Shown: one piece after another, positions 57,066 to 64,000 of the stretch
Layout: the number at the start of each line of letters is the position of its first letter
Position numbering within the stretch: position 1 is the first letter of the stretch
Origin: Streptomyces sp. DH37
GTDB lineage: Bacteria; Actinomycetota; Actinomycetes; Streptomycetales; Streptomycetaceae
Reading direction: 5' to 3'
Assembly: GCF_029813835.1 (NCBI RefSeq)
Contig: NZ_JARVKV010000015.1
Span: 1-64,000 of the forward strand
DNA length: 64,000 nucleotides
Translations under genes and position numbers: made by a program
Notes under the pieces: model-generated
Told to the model about the DNA's origin: nothing
What the model saw: the letters and a program-made list of their open reading frames with translations, nothing else
The model's database searches: none

Positions 57066-58616
57066 GTGAGTGACCGCCTCCCCACCCCCGGCCCCGCCCT
57101 CCCCCGGCTGCGCGACGCCTTCCTCTCCGCCGGCTTCACCCCCGACGGACTGCTGGAACTGCTCGGCGCACCCGCCTACGCCGCCCTCTCCCGCAACGAG
57201 ACGGTCCCCGCGCTGCGCGCCACGCGCGGCGGCGGGCCGCTGGAGACGCTGGTGCGGCTGTTCCTGCTCCAGCGCCCGGTGCCCCGCGACCGGGCCCGCG
57301 CCGCGCTCCCGGCCGACGAGGCGCTCGCCGAGGGCTGGCTGCGCCGCGACACCGGCGCGGACGGCGACTGCGTCGCCGCCACCGTCGACGTCCGCCCGTA
57401 CGCCGGGCCCGAGGGACGGAACTGGTGGATCGTCTCCGACCTCGGCTGCGCGGTCGGCGGCGCCGGCGGCATCCGTACGGCCGAGGGCGCCGGCGCGGCC
57501 GACCGCTCCCACCTCGTCCTCGGCGTCGGCGGCGCCTCGACGACCCTGGCGGGCATCACCGTGCGCACCCCCGTGGCCCGCGCCCTGGACCTGGGCACCG
57601 GCTCGGGCGTCCAGGCCCTGCACGCGACCCGGCACGCCGGCTCGGTCACCGCCACCGACCTCAACCCCCGGGCCCTGCGCCTCACCCGCCTCACCCTCGC
57701 CCTCTCCGGCGCGCCCGAGGCCGATCTGCGCGAGGGGTCCCTCTTCGAGCCGGTCGAGGGCGAGGCCCCCTACGACCTGATCGTCTCCAACCCGCCCTTC
57801 GTCATCTCCCCCCGCGCCGCCGGCGGGGCCCGCCTCACCTACCGCGACGGCGGCATGGGCGGCGACGACCTGTGCCGCACCCTCGTCCGGGAGTCCGCCG
57901 CCCACCTCGCCGACGGCGGCCACTGCCAGCTCCTCGCCAACTGGCGGCACGTCGAAGGCCGGGACTGGCGCGAGCGGCTGGCCTCCTGGGTGCCGGACGG
58001 CTGCGACGCCTGGATCGTGCAGCGCGAGGTCCAGGACACCGCCCAGTACGCCGAGCTGTGGCTGCGCGACGCCGGGGAGCACCTGGGCGACCCGGCGGCG
58101 TACGCCGCGCACTACGACGCCTGGCTGGAGGAGTTCGAGGCGAGCGGCACCACGGCCGTCGGCTTCGGCTGGATCACCCTGCGCAAGTCGGGGGCCCGGC
58201 ACCCGTCGGTCACCGTCGAGGAGTGGCCGCACCCCGTCGAGCAGCCGCTGGGCGAGGAGGTGCGCGCCCACTTCGAACGCCGGGACTTCCTGCGCGCGAC
58301 GGACGACGCGGCCCTGCTCGCCACCCGCTTCGTCCTGGCCGACGAGGTCGTCCAGGAGCAGATCGGCAGGCCCGGCGCGGACGATCCGGAGTACGTGGTG
58401 CTCCGTCAGAACCGCGGCATGCGGCGGGCGACGCGGGTGGACACGGTCGGCGCGGGCTTCGCGGGCGTGTGCGACGGCTCGCTCCCGGCGGGCCGCATCC
58501 TCGACGCCATCGCCCAGCTCCTCGGCGAGGACCCGGTGGGTCTGCGCGACCGCACCCCGGAGAGCATCCGGCTCCTGGTCGAACAGGGCTTCCTGCTGCC
58601 CGCGGGGGGCGAGTAG
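57066..58616 (+). CDS. class I SAM-dependent methyltransferase
   Basis: 516 residues from GTG 57066 with GGGGAGGTGA around the start. An N-terminal helical domain (~1-110: LRDAFLSAGFTPDGLLELLG; LRRDTGADGDCVAATVDVRP) precedes the methyltransferase: VARALDLGTGSGVQALHATR (SAM loop), TATDLNPRALRLTRLTLAL and YDLIVSNPPFVISPR (NPPF), the last typical of amino-methylating enzymes such as HemK/RsmC types. A C-terminal domain of ~150 residues contains FGWITLRKSGARHP. The substrate is probably a ribosomal or tRNA component, unproven. Confidence 0.92.
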   Translation: MSDRLPTPGPALPRLRDAFLSAGFTPDGLLELLGAPAYAALSRNETVPALRATRGGGPLETLVRLFLLQRPVPRDRARAALPADEALAEGWLRRDTGADGDCVAATVDVRPYAGPEGRNWWIVSDLGCAVGGAGGIRTAEGAGAADRSHLVLGVGGASTTLAGITVRTPVARALDLGTGSGVQALHATRHAGSVTATDLNPRALRLTRLTLALSGAPEADLREGSLFEPVEGEAPYDLIVSNPPFVISPRAAGGARLTYRDGGMGGDDLCRTLVRESAAHLADGGHCQLLANWRHVEGRDWRERLASWVPDGCDAWIVQREVQDTAQYAELWLRDAGEHLGDPAAYAAHYDAWLEEFEASGTTAVGFGWITLRKSGARHPSVTVEEWPHPVEQPLGEEVRAHFERRDFLRATDDAALLATRFVLADEVVQEQIGRPGADDPEYVVLRQNRGMRRATRVDTVGAGFAGVCDGSLPAGRILDAIAQLLGEDPVGLRDRTPESIRLLVEQGFLLPAGGE

Positions 58617-58716
58617 ACGGGCGGGAGGGCCCGCGGGCGGGCCGGCGTCCGGCTGTCCGGGCGGTGTTCACCCGCCGTTCGCCCACCCGATCCCCGCGGG
58701 TGCCACCGTGCTCCGC

Positions 58717-58914
58717 ATGGAAAGTGGACCCGCCGTCTTCGCCGGGGCGGCCTTCACGCTGTTCGGCGTCGGACTGCTGCTGTGGACCTCGGTGCGCGTA
58801 CGGTTGCGCGAGCCCGTGGCCGAGGGGGCGAATCCGGTCACGGCGGCCGTGCTCACCTCGCTGTTCGGCACGGCCTTCCTGATCACCGGGCTCTGGGTGT
58901 TCACACGTCCGTGA
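58717..58914 (+). CDS. small two-helix membrane protein
   Basis: 65 residues from ATG 58717 (ESGPAVFAGAAFTLFGVGLL, LWTSVRVRLREPV, then VTAAVLTSLFGTAFLITGLW). Two hydrophobic helices joined by a short charged loop, ending VFTRP. GTG 58708 is a 3-residue-longer alternative. Not recognised; composition and codon use are normal. Confidence 0.65.
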   Translation: MESGPAVFAGAAFTLFGVGLLLWTSVRVRLREPVAEGANPVTAAVLTSLFGTAFLITGLWVFTRP

Positions 58915-59014
58915 GGCGCCCGCCGGACCGGAGCGCCCGACGGCCCGCACCCCGGAGGTCCGGGGTGCGGGCCGTCGCCGTACGCCCTCATGACGCCCGG
59001 CCGCCGACAGGCCG

Positions 59015-59260
59015 TCAGCCGCGCAGGACGCGGCCCTGCTTGTCGGTGCGGTCCTTGCTGGTGAGGAAGAGGATGCCGTCGATCAGCGACCAGAAGCCCA
59101 GGCCGCCGCAGGTCAGCAGCTGGGCGATCGCCATGCCGGTGTGGCCGGTGTAGAAGCGGCCGATGCCCAGGCCACCCAGGAAGATCTGCAGCAGACCGGC
59201 GGTGACCTTGGACTTGTCGGAGTACGGCTGGCCGTTGGGCGCGGTGCCGGTGAACGCCAT
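59015..59260 (-). CDS. TM2-domain membrane protein
   Basis: 81 residues from ATG 59260 with GGAGCC upstream. TM2 domain: [60 protein letters not shown], two helices joined by the polar DGxxF-like turn. Ends KQGRVLRG, nearly the same as the TM2 protein at 60018. Function unknown; TM2 proteins are often found next to DUF2752 genes as here. Confidence 0.9.
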   Translation of the reverse strand: MAFTGTAPNGQPYSDKSKVTAGLLQIFLGGLGIGRFYTGHTGMAIAQLLTCGGLGFWSLIDGILFLTSKDRTDKQGRVLRG

Positions 59261-59487
59261 GGGTGGCTCCTTCGTGCTTCGGGTGGGAACGCGCCACGGC
59301 CCGCTGATGTCATGTACCAGACGTGCCGAGACGAAATCCCAGACCTCCGGCGACCGGCAAGGGTTGCGGCGGGTCCGCAGTCGTGATCGAACAGTGATCA
59401 GACGGCGCGTCAAAAAGCCGCGGAGATGATCGCGGGCGAGCAGAAGCGGAAGGAAACGGAAGGGGGGCGGGAACGGAAGCGGAGGGG

Positions 59488-60012
59488 TCAGCCGACCAGG
59501 TTCCGTACGACCGCCCACACCACGGCCGTCCCCAGCACCACCGCCGTGCCGGTCCTCCCCAGCGACGGCCGGTAGCGGCGCCCGCGCAGCCCCTCCACCA
59601 GCCAGCGGCCCCCGAGGTACGCCGCGGCCGGAACGCCCAGCGCCAGCAGCAGGGCGTTGTCGTGGAACGCGGCGGCGAAGTCCCCGTGCATGAGGTCGTA
59701 CGTCATGCGGGTGCCGCCGCACGCCGGGCACAGCAGCCCGGTCGCCCAGTTGAACGGGCAGCGCGGCAGCCACTGCCCGGCCTGGTGCGGGTTCGTCCCC
59801 CACAAGTAGACCGCCCCGGCCAGCCCGGCCGCGAGCGCGGCCAGCGGCGGCGCGGCCGGGTGGGCGCGGGCGGCGCGCACGGCCCGGGCGGCCCGGGCGG
59901 CCCGGGTGTCCGGAGAGGGCCCTCCGGTTCCTCCGGTCACTCCGGCCTCCCTGGTGCCTGTGGTCGCTGTGGTCGCTGTGATCGCTGGAGCCGCTGGGGC
60001 CACCGGGTCCAC
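59488..60012 (-). CDS. DUF2752 membrane protein
   Basis: 174 residues from GTG 60012, 5 bp past the stop of the upstream TM2 gene. After an Ala/Arg/Thr-rich leader comes a membrane helix (LAALAAGLAGAVYLWGTNPH), the diagnostic CPFNWATGLLCPACGGTRMT, YDLMHGDFAAAFHDNALLLA, and two more helices (LALGVPAAAYLGGRWLVEGL; TAVVLGTAVVWAVVRNLVG). The conserved CPxCGxTR motif defines DUF2752. Cotranscribed with the TM2 gene; role unknown. Confidence 0.88.
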   Translation of the reverse strand: MDPVAPAAPAITATTATTGTREAGVTGGTGGPSPDTRAARAARAVRAARAHPAAPPLAALAAGLAGAVYLWGTNPHQAGQWLPRCPFNWATGLLCPACGGTRMTYDLMHGDFAAAFHDNALLLALGVPAAAYLGGRWLVEGLRGRRYRPSLGRTGTAVVLGTAVVWAVVRNLVG

Positions 60013-60017
60013 CGCGT

Positions 60018-60485
60018 TCAGCTCCGCAGCACGCGGCCCTGCGCGTCCGTGGGGCTGTCCTGGGTGAGCAGCATGATCCCGTCGATCAGCGACCAGATGC
60101 CGCAGCCGCCGCAGGTGAAGAGCTGGCCGAGGGCCAGGCCGGTGTGGCCGGTGTAGAAGCGCCCGACGCCGAAGCCGCCCAGGAAGAGCGAGAGCACGCC
60201 CGCCACGACCTTGGACTTGTCGGAGTAGGGACGGCCGTAGGGGTCGTAGCCGTACGGGGCGTTCGGGTCGCCGGTGTAGGAGCCCTGCGCGGGCGCCGCG
60301 GCCTGCTGGGGGTAGCCGTACTCGGGCTGGCCGGGCTGCTGGGGGTAGCCGTACCCCGGCTGGCCGGGCTGCTGCTGCGGGTAGCCGTACGCGGGCTGAC
60401 CGGGCTGGCCGGGCTGCTGGGCGTAGGGGTTGTTCTGCGGCTGCTGGGGCTGGCCGTACGGGTTCTGCTGGTTGGGGTCGGACAT
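60018..60485 (-). CDS. TM2-domain protein with Gln/Pro/Tyr-rich N-terminus
   Basis: 155 residues from ATG 60485. Residues ~1-90 are a disordered Q/P/G/Y repeat ([20 protein letters not shown]), like the tails of many actinobacterial membrane proteins. Residues ~90-150 are a TM2 domain ([40 protein letters not shown]) ending QGRVLRS. First gene of a unit with DUF2752. Its promoter region is shared with the divergent topA and contains an 18-bp repeat and an inverted repeat. Confidence 0.9.
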   Translation of the reverse strand: MSDPNQQNPYGQPQQPQNNPYAQQPGQPGQPAYGYPQQQPGQPGYGYPQQPGQPEYGYPQQAAAPAQGSYTGDPNAPYGYDPYGRPYSDKSKVVAGVLSLFLGGFGVGRFYTGHTGLALGQLFTCGGCGIWSLIDGIMLLTQDSPTDAQGRVLRS

Positions 60486-60906
60486 GGGAGGTTCCCCCGT
60501 TGCGTGGCTGGGACGGACAGACGGCCACATCTTGCCAGCCGGTGCGGGCGGCAGGAATGGTGGCCGTCGGGTTACCGTTCGAGTAACCGACCGGTGAAGG
60601 CTTCGTCCGCCGGGCGCCCCGGGCGCCCCGGGCGCCGCCCCCACCGGCAGGCTGCGGCGGGCTGCGGTGGGCTGCGACGGGCCGTGGCGGACACGGCGTC
60701 CGCCCGGAGCGGATCCGGTGGATACGGGGAGATGGTTATCTCATCGGGTTACCGTTCGAGTGGCGTCGCAGGCTTTTCCCGTTTGACACAGGGGCGGGAG
60801 GTACCGTCACACTCCGCAGCGGAAGCGCAGCCGCACCGGGAGCGCGAACCACGCCAGAGCCGATCCGACAGACCGGGAACACCGACCGGAGAAGAGCGAG
60901 AAGAAG
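60486..60906. promoter_or_regulatory. divergent region TM2/topA with 18-bp repeats
   Basis: 421 bp. TCGGGTTACCGTTCGAGT occurs twice, at 60567-60584 and 60744-60761; in the first copy it continues so that GGTTAC/GTAACC form an inverted repeat (60570-60588). Between them is a GGGCGCCCC-type repeat near 60610-60640 and GGGCTGCG repeats. TTGACA at 60783-60788 is a good -35 candidate for topA. No coding frame is supported. Confidence 0.6.
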
Positions 60907-63771
60907 TTGTCCCCGACCAGCAAGACCGCACACGGCGGGCGCCGACTCGTGATCGTCGAGTCGCCGGCCAAGGCCAAGACGATCAAGGGCTACCTCGGTC
61001 CTGGCTACGTGGTCGAGGCCAGCGTCGGGCACATCCGCGACCTGCCGAACGGAGCCGCCGAGGTCCCGGCCAAGTACAAGGGCGAGTCCTGGGCCCGGCT
61101 CGGCGTCAACGTCGACCACGACTTCGAGCCGCTGTACGTCGTCAACAGCGACAAGAGGGACCAGGTCAAGAAGCTCAAGCAGCTTCTGGCGGAGTCCGAC
61201 GAGCTGTTCCTGGCCACCGATGAGGACCGCGAGGGCGAGGCCATCGCCTGGCACCTCCAGGAGGTCCTCAGGCCCAAGGTCCCGGTGCGCCGGATGGTCT
61301 TCAACGAGATCACCAAGGACGCCATCCGGGCCGCCGTCTCCAACACCCGCGAGCTGAACCAGCGCCTGGTCGACGCCCAGGAGACCCGCCGCATCCTCGA
61401 CCGGCTCTACGGCTACGAGGTCTCCCCGGTGCTGTGGAAGAAGGTCATGCCGCGCCTCTCGGCGGGCCGCGTGCAGTCCGTCGCCACCCGCCTCGTCGTC
61501 GAGCGCGAGCGCGAGCGCATCGCGTTCCGCTCCGCCGAGTACTGGGACCTGACCGGCACCTTCGCCACCGGCCGTTCCGGAGGCTCCGCCGAAGACACTG
61601 CCGACCCCTCCGCCTTCACCGCGCGGCTGACCGCCGTGGACGGGCGCCGCGTCGCCCAGGGCCGCGACTTCGGCCCGGACGGGCGGCTCAAGGGCGGCTC
61701 CGGCGACCGGGGGAACGTCCTGCACCTGGACGAGGCCGCCGCCCGCGCGCTGGCCGCTTCCCTGGAGGGCGCCGACTTCGCCGTCCGCTCGGTGGAGTCC
61801 AAGCCGTACCGCCGCTCGCCGTACGCCCCCTTCCGCACGACCACCCTCCAGCAGGAGGCCAGCCGCAAGCTCGGCTTCGGCGCGAAGGTGACGATGCAGG
61901 TGGCGCAGAAGCTGTACGAGAACGGCTTCATCACCTACATGCGGACGGACTCCACCACCCTGTCCGACACCGCGATCAGCGCCGCGCGCGCCCAGGTCGG
62001 CCAGCTCTACGGCGCCGACTACCTTCCCGAGCGGCCCCGCACCTACGCGAGCAAGGTCAAGAACGCGCAGGAGGCGCACGAGGCGATCCGCCCCTCCGGC
62101 GACCGCTTCCGCACCCCCGCCGAGACGGGCCTGACCGGCGACCAGTTCAGGCTGTACGAGCTGATCTGGAAGCGGACGGTCGCCTCCCAGATGAAGGACG
62201 CCACCGGCCAGTCCGTCACCGTCCGCGCCGGGGGCCGCAGCGCGGACGGCCGTGACGCGGAGTTCAGCGCCTCCGGCAAGATCATCACGTTCCACGGCTT
62301 CCTCAAGGCCTACGTCGAGGGCGCCGACGACCCCGGCGCCGACCTCGACGACCGCGAGCGCCGCCTGCCCCGCGTCGACGAGGGCGACCCGCTGACCGCC
62401 ACCGGGATGTCCGTGGACGGCCACGCCACCAAGCCCCCGGCGCGCTACACCGAGGCCACGCTGGTCAAGGAGCTGGAGGAGCGCGAGATCGGGCGCCCCT
62501 CGACGTACGCGTCGATCATCAGCACCATCCTCGACCGCGGCTACGTCTTCAAGAAGGGCACCGCGCTCGTCCCCTCCTTCCTCTCCTTCGCCGTCGTCGG
62601 CCTGCTGGAGAAGCACTTCGGCCGCCTGGTCGACTACGACTTCACCGCGAAGATGGAGGACGACCTCGACCGCATCGCCGCCGGCGAGGCCGAGGCCGTG
62701 CCGTGGCTGCGCCGCTTCTACTTCGGCACCGACGAGCCGGGCGCCGAGGGCGCCGCCGCGGCGGCGGCCGGCAACGGCGACGGCGACCACCTCGGCGGAC
62801 TGAAGGAACTGGTCTCCGACCTCGGCGCGATCGACGCCCGCGGCGTCTCCTCGTTCCCCGTGGGCGACGGCATCGTGCTGCGCGTCGGCCGCTACGGCCC
62901 CTACGTCGAGGAGCCGCCGGCGGCCGAGGGCGAGGCCGGCCGCCGCGCCGACGTGCCCGCCGACCTGCCGCCGGACGAGCTGACGGTGGAGTACGCCAAG
63001 GAGCTGCTGGCCAAGCCCAGCGGCGAGGTGGAACTGGGCACCGACCCCGGGACGGGCCGTCCCATCGTGGCCAAGGACGGCCGCTACGGGCCGTACGTCA
63101 CCGAGGTGCTGCCCGAGGGCACGCCGAAGACCGGCAAGAACGCCGTCAAGCCGCGCACGGCCTCGCTGTTCAAGACGATGTCCCTGGACACCGTCACCCT
63201 CGAGGACGCCCTGAGGCTCCTCTCCCTGCCGCGTGTGGTCGGCACCGACCCCGAGAGCGGCCAGGAGATCACCGCGCAGAACGGCCGCTACGGCCCGTAC
63301 CTGAAGAAGGGCACCGACTCCCGCTCGCTGCAGAGCGAGGAGCAGCTCTTCACGATCACCCTGGACGAGGCGCTGGCGATCTACGCCCAGCCCAAGCAGC
63401 GCGGCCGGGCCGCGGCCAAGCCCCCGCTGAAGGAACTGGGCACCGACCCGGCCAGCGAGCGCCCGGTGGTGGTCAAGGACGGCCGCTTCGGCCCGTACGT
63501 CACCGACGGCGAGACCAACGCCACGCTGCGCCGCGACGACGACGTGGAGACGATCACGCCGGAGCGCGCGTACGAACTGCTGGCGGAGAAGCGCGCCAAG
63601 GGGCCGGCGAAGAAGACCGCCAAGACGGCGGCCAAGAAGACGGCCGCCAAGAAGACCACGGCCAAGAAGACGGCGGCGAAGACGGCCGCCAAGAAAACCA
63701 CGGCCAAGAAGACGGCGGCGAAGACTGCGACCAAGAAGGCCGCGGCGAAGAGGACGGCCGACGCGGAGTAG
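60907..63771 (+). CDS. topA: DNA topoisomerase I
   Basis: 954 residues from TTG 60907 (SPTSKTAHGGRRLVIVESPA). Type IA enzyme that relaxes negative supercoils. Toprim domain: VIVESPAKAKTIKGYLGPGY, LFLATDEDREGEAIAWHLQE; active-site tyrosine in YENGFITYMRTDSTTLSDTA. Actinobacterial C-terminal repeats replace zinc fingers (GTDPGTGRPIVAKDGRYGPY; GTDPESGQEITAQNGRYGPY; TDPASERPVVVKDGRFGPYV), followed by a Lys/Ala/Thr tail of ~45 residues (KKTAAKKTTAKKTAAKTAAK) known to keep the enzyme on DNA. Confidence 0.97.
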   Translation: MSPTSKTAHGGRRLVIVESPAKAKTIKGYLGPGYVVEASVGHIRDLPNGAAEVPAKYKGESWARLGVNVDHDFEPLYVVNSDKRDQVKKLKQLLAESDELFLATDEDREGEAIAWHLQEVLRPKVPVRRMVFNEITKDAIRAAVSNTRELNQRLVDAQETRRILDRLYGYEVSPVLWKKVMPRLSAGRVQSVATRLVVERERERIAFRSAEYWDLTGTFATGRSGGSAEDTADPSAFTARLTAVDGRRVAQGRDFGPDGRLKGGSGDRGNVLHLDEAAARALAASLEGADFAVRSVESKPYRRSPYAPFRTTTLQQEASRKLGFGAKVTMQVAQKLYENGFITYMRTDSTTLSDTAISAARAQVGQLYGADYLPERPRTYASKVKNAQEAHEAIRPSGDRFRTPAETGLTGDQFRLYELIWKRTVASQMKDATGQSVTVRAGGRSADGRDAEFSASGKIITFHGFLKAYVEGADDPGADLDDRERRLPRVDEGDPLTATGMSVDGHATKPPARYTEATLVKELEEREIGRPSTYASIISTILDRGYVFKKGTALVPSFLSFAVVGLLEKHFGRLVDYDFTAKMEDDLDRIAAGEAEAVPWLRRFYFGTDEPGAEGAAAAAAGNGDGDHLGGLKELVSDLGAIDARGVSSFPVGDGIVLRVGRYGPYVEEPPAAEGEAGRRADVPADLPPDELTVEYAKELLAKPSGEVELGTDPGTGRPIVAKDGRYGPYVTEVLPEGTPKTGKNAVKPRTASLFKTMSLDTVTLEDALRLLSLPRVVGTDPESGQEITAQNGRYGPYLKKGTDSRSLQSEEQLFTITLDEALAIYAQPKQRGRAAAKPPLKELGTDPASERPVVVKDGRFGPYVTDGETNATLRRDDDVETITPERAYELLAEKRAKGPAKKTAKTAAKKTAAKKTTAKKTAAKTAAKKTTAKKTAAKTATKKAAAKRTADAE

Positions 63772-63793
63772 CCGGGGGCAGGCATACGGGCGG

Positions 63794-63818
63794 CACGTGC
63801 GGGAACCTTCCGCACGTG
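63794..63818 (+). terminator. terminator of topA
   Basis: CACGTGCGG and CCGCACGTG, 9-bp perfect stem with 7-nt loop followed by TTTG, 22 bp after the topA stop. Confidence 0.75.
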
Positions 63819-63895
63819 TTTGCCTGGAACAGCTCCCCCGGCCGCTCGTTCGGCCGCATCGCCGCCCCCGTACCGCCGCCCGCTAGGCTGGCGGG

Positions 63896-64000
63896 ATGAC
63901 GCGTGCAGAGCAGCCACCGGTCGTGACCCCCACCTCCGACGCCCTGGCCGCGGACTCCCGCGAGCGCGCCGTACGGGCCCTGCTGAGGCACGCCCCCCTA
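63896..64000 (+). CDS. tmk: 5' end of probable thymidylate kinase gene
   Basis: 35 codons from ATG 63896 before the window ends: MTRAEQPPVVTPTSDALAAD, then SRERAVRALLRHAPL. In Streptomyces the gene after topA encodes a long protein in which a dTMP kinase domain follows a membrane-transporter-like N-terminal part, and the SRERAVRALLR start fits that from memory. The kinase domain itself is outside the window, so the call rests on position and these few residues. Confidence 0.55.
   Translation, partial: MTRAEQPPVVTPTSDALAADSRERAVRALLRHAPL

Overview
The window is a block of actinobacterial chromosome, almost certainly Streptomyces. G+C is very high, GTG and TTG starts are common, and 4-bp ATGA/GTGA gene overlaps are frequent. 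Developmental proteins typical of the genus are present: a WblA-type WhiB protein (23201-23560), BldG (52177-52518) and a WhiJ-like helix-turn-helix/DUF397 pair (2903-3947). The gene order from wblA through crp, nth, acs, the Tad genes, bldG, hppA and topA follows, as I remember it, the conserved core of Streptomyces chromosomes. There is no prophage, insertion sequence, integrative element, CRISPR array or biosynthetic cluster. The novelty here lies in local structure inside a conserved core.

Layout. 1-9.7 kb is the more variable part. It holds a secreted beta-propeller protein cut by the window edge, a WhiJ/DUF397 locus with a divergent three-gene operon, a DGPF protein with its ECF42-type sigma factor, a MarR regulator divergent from a small membrane protein, a zinc alcohol dehydrogenase pair, and a dead Uma2 gene. 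9.8-12.2 kb is the aspartate pathway entry (aspartokinase, aspartate-semialdehyde dehydrogenase). 12.6-17.8 kb holds two SigE-family sigma factors, each followed by an overlapping gene for a membrane partner, with a SURF1 protein and a secreted protein between them. The secreted protein and the second membrane partner share a 155-bp identical tract. A tRNA-Pro(CGG) lies at 18.6 kb.

18.7-42.7 kb is housekeeping: metallophosphoesterase, YqeY-like protein, class A penicillin-binding protein, wblA, two overlapping ArsA-type ATPases, DUF4177, RidA, Nudix, a metallo-beta-lactamase-fold hydrolase, crp, nth, a second Nudix, a MarP-type protease, an alpha/beta hydrolase, a holin-like protein, acetyl-CoA synthetase, a SulP-STAS-carbonic anhydrase fusion, a deacetylase-like lipoprotein, a MinD/CooC-type ATPase and a degenerate Fic-like protein. 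43.1-49.6 kb contains a HAD phosphatase and a compact Tad (tight adherence) operon. 49.5-53.1 kb has a large DEAD/DEAH helicase divergent from bldG and its ATPase partner. 53.7-64 kb has a proton-pumping pyrophosphatase, a lipoprotein, a methyltransferase, small TM2/DUF2752 membrane proteins, topoisomerase I and the start of a probable thymidylate kinase gene.

The most interesting observations are these: the sigma/anti-sigma region in which a free secreted protein carries the same outside domain as the membrane partner; three tandem UUCG-type hairpins ahead of bldG; DnaA-box-like sequences at and within the Tad operon; an 18-bp repeat between divergent topA and TM2 genes; a Fic-like protein without its catalytic motif; and a pair of ArsA ATPases of which one lacks the signature lysine. 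Functions are read from motifs and family knowledge; no search was run.
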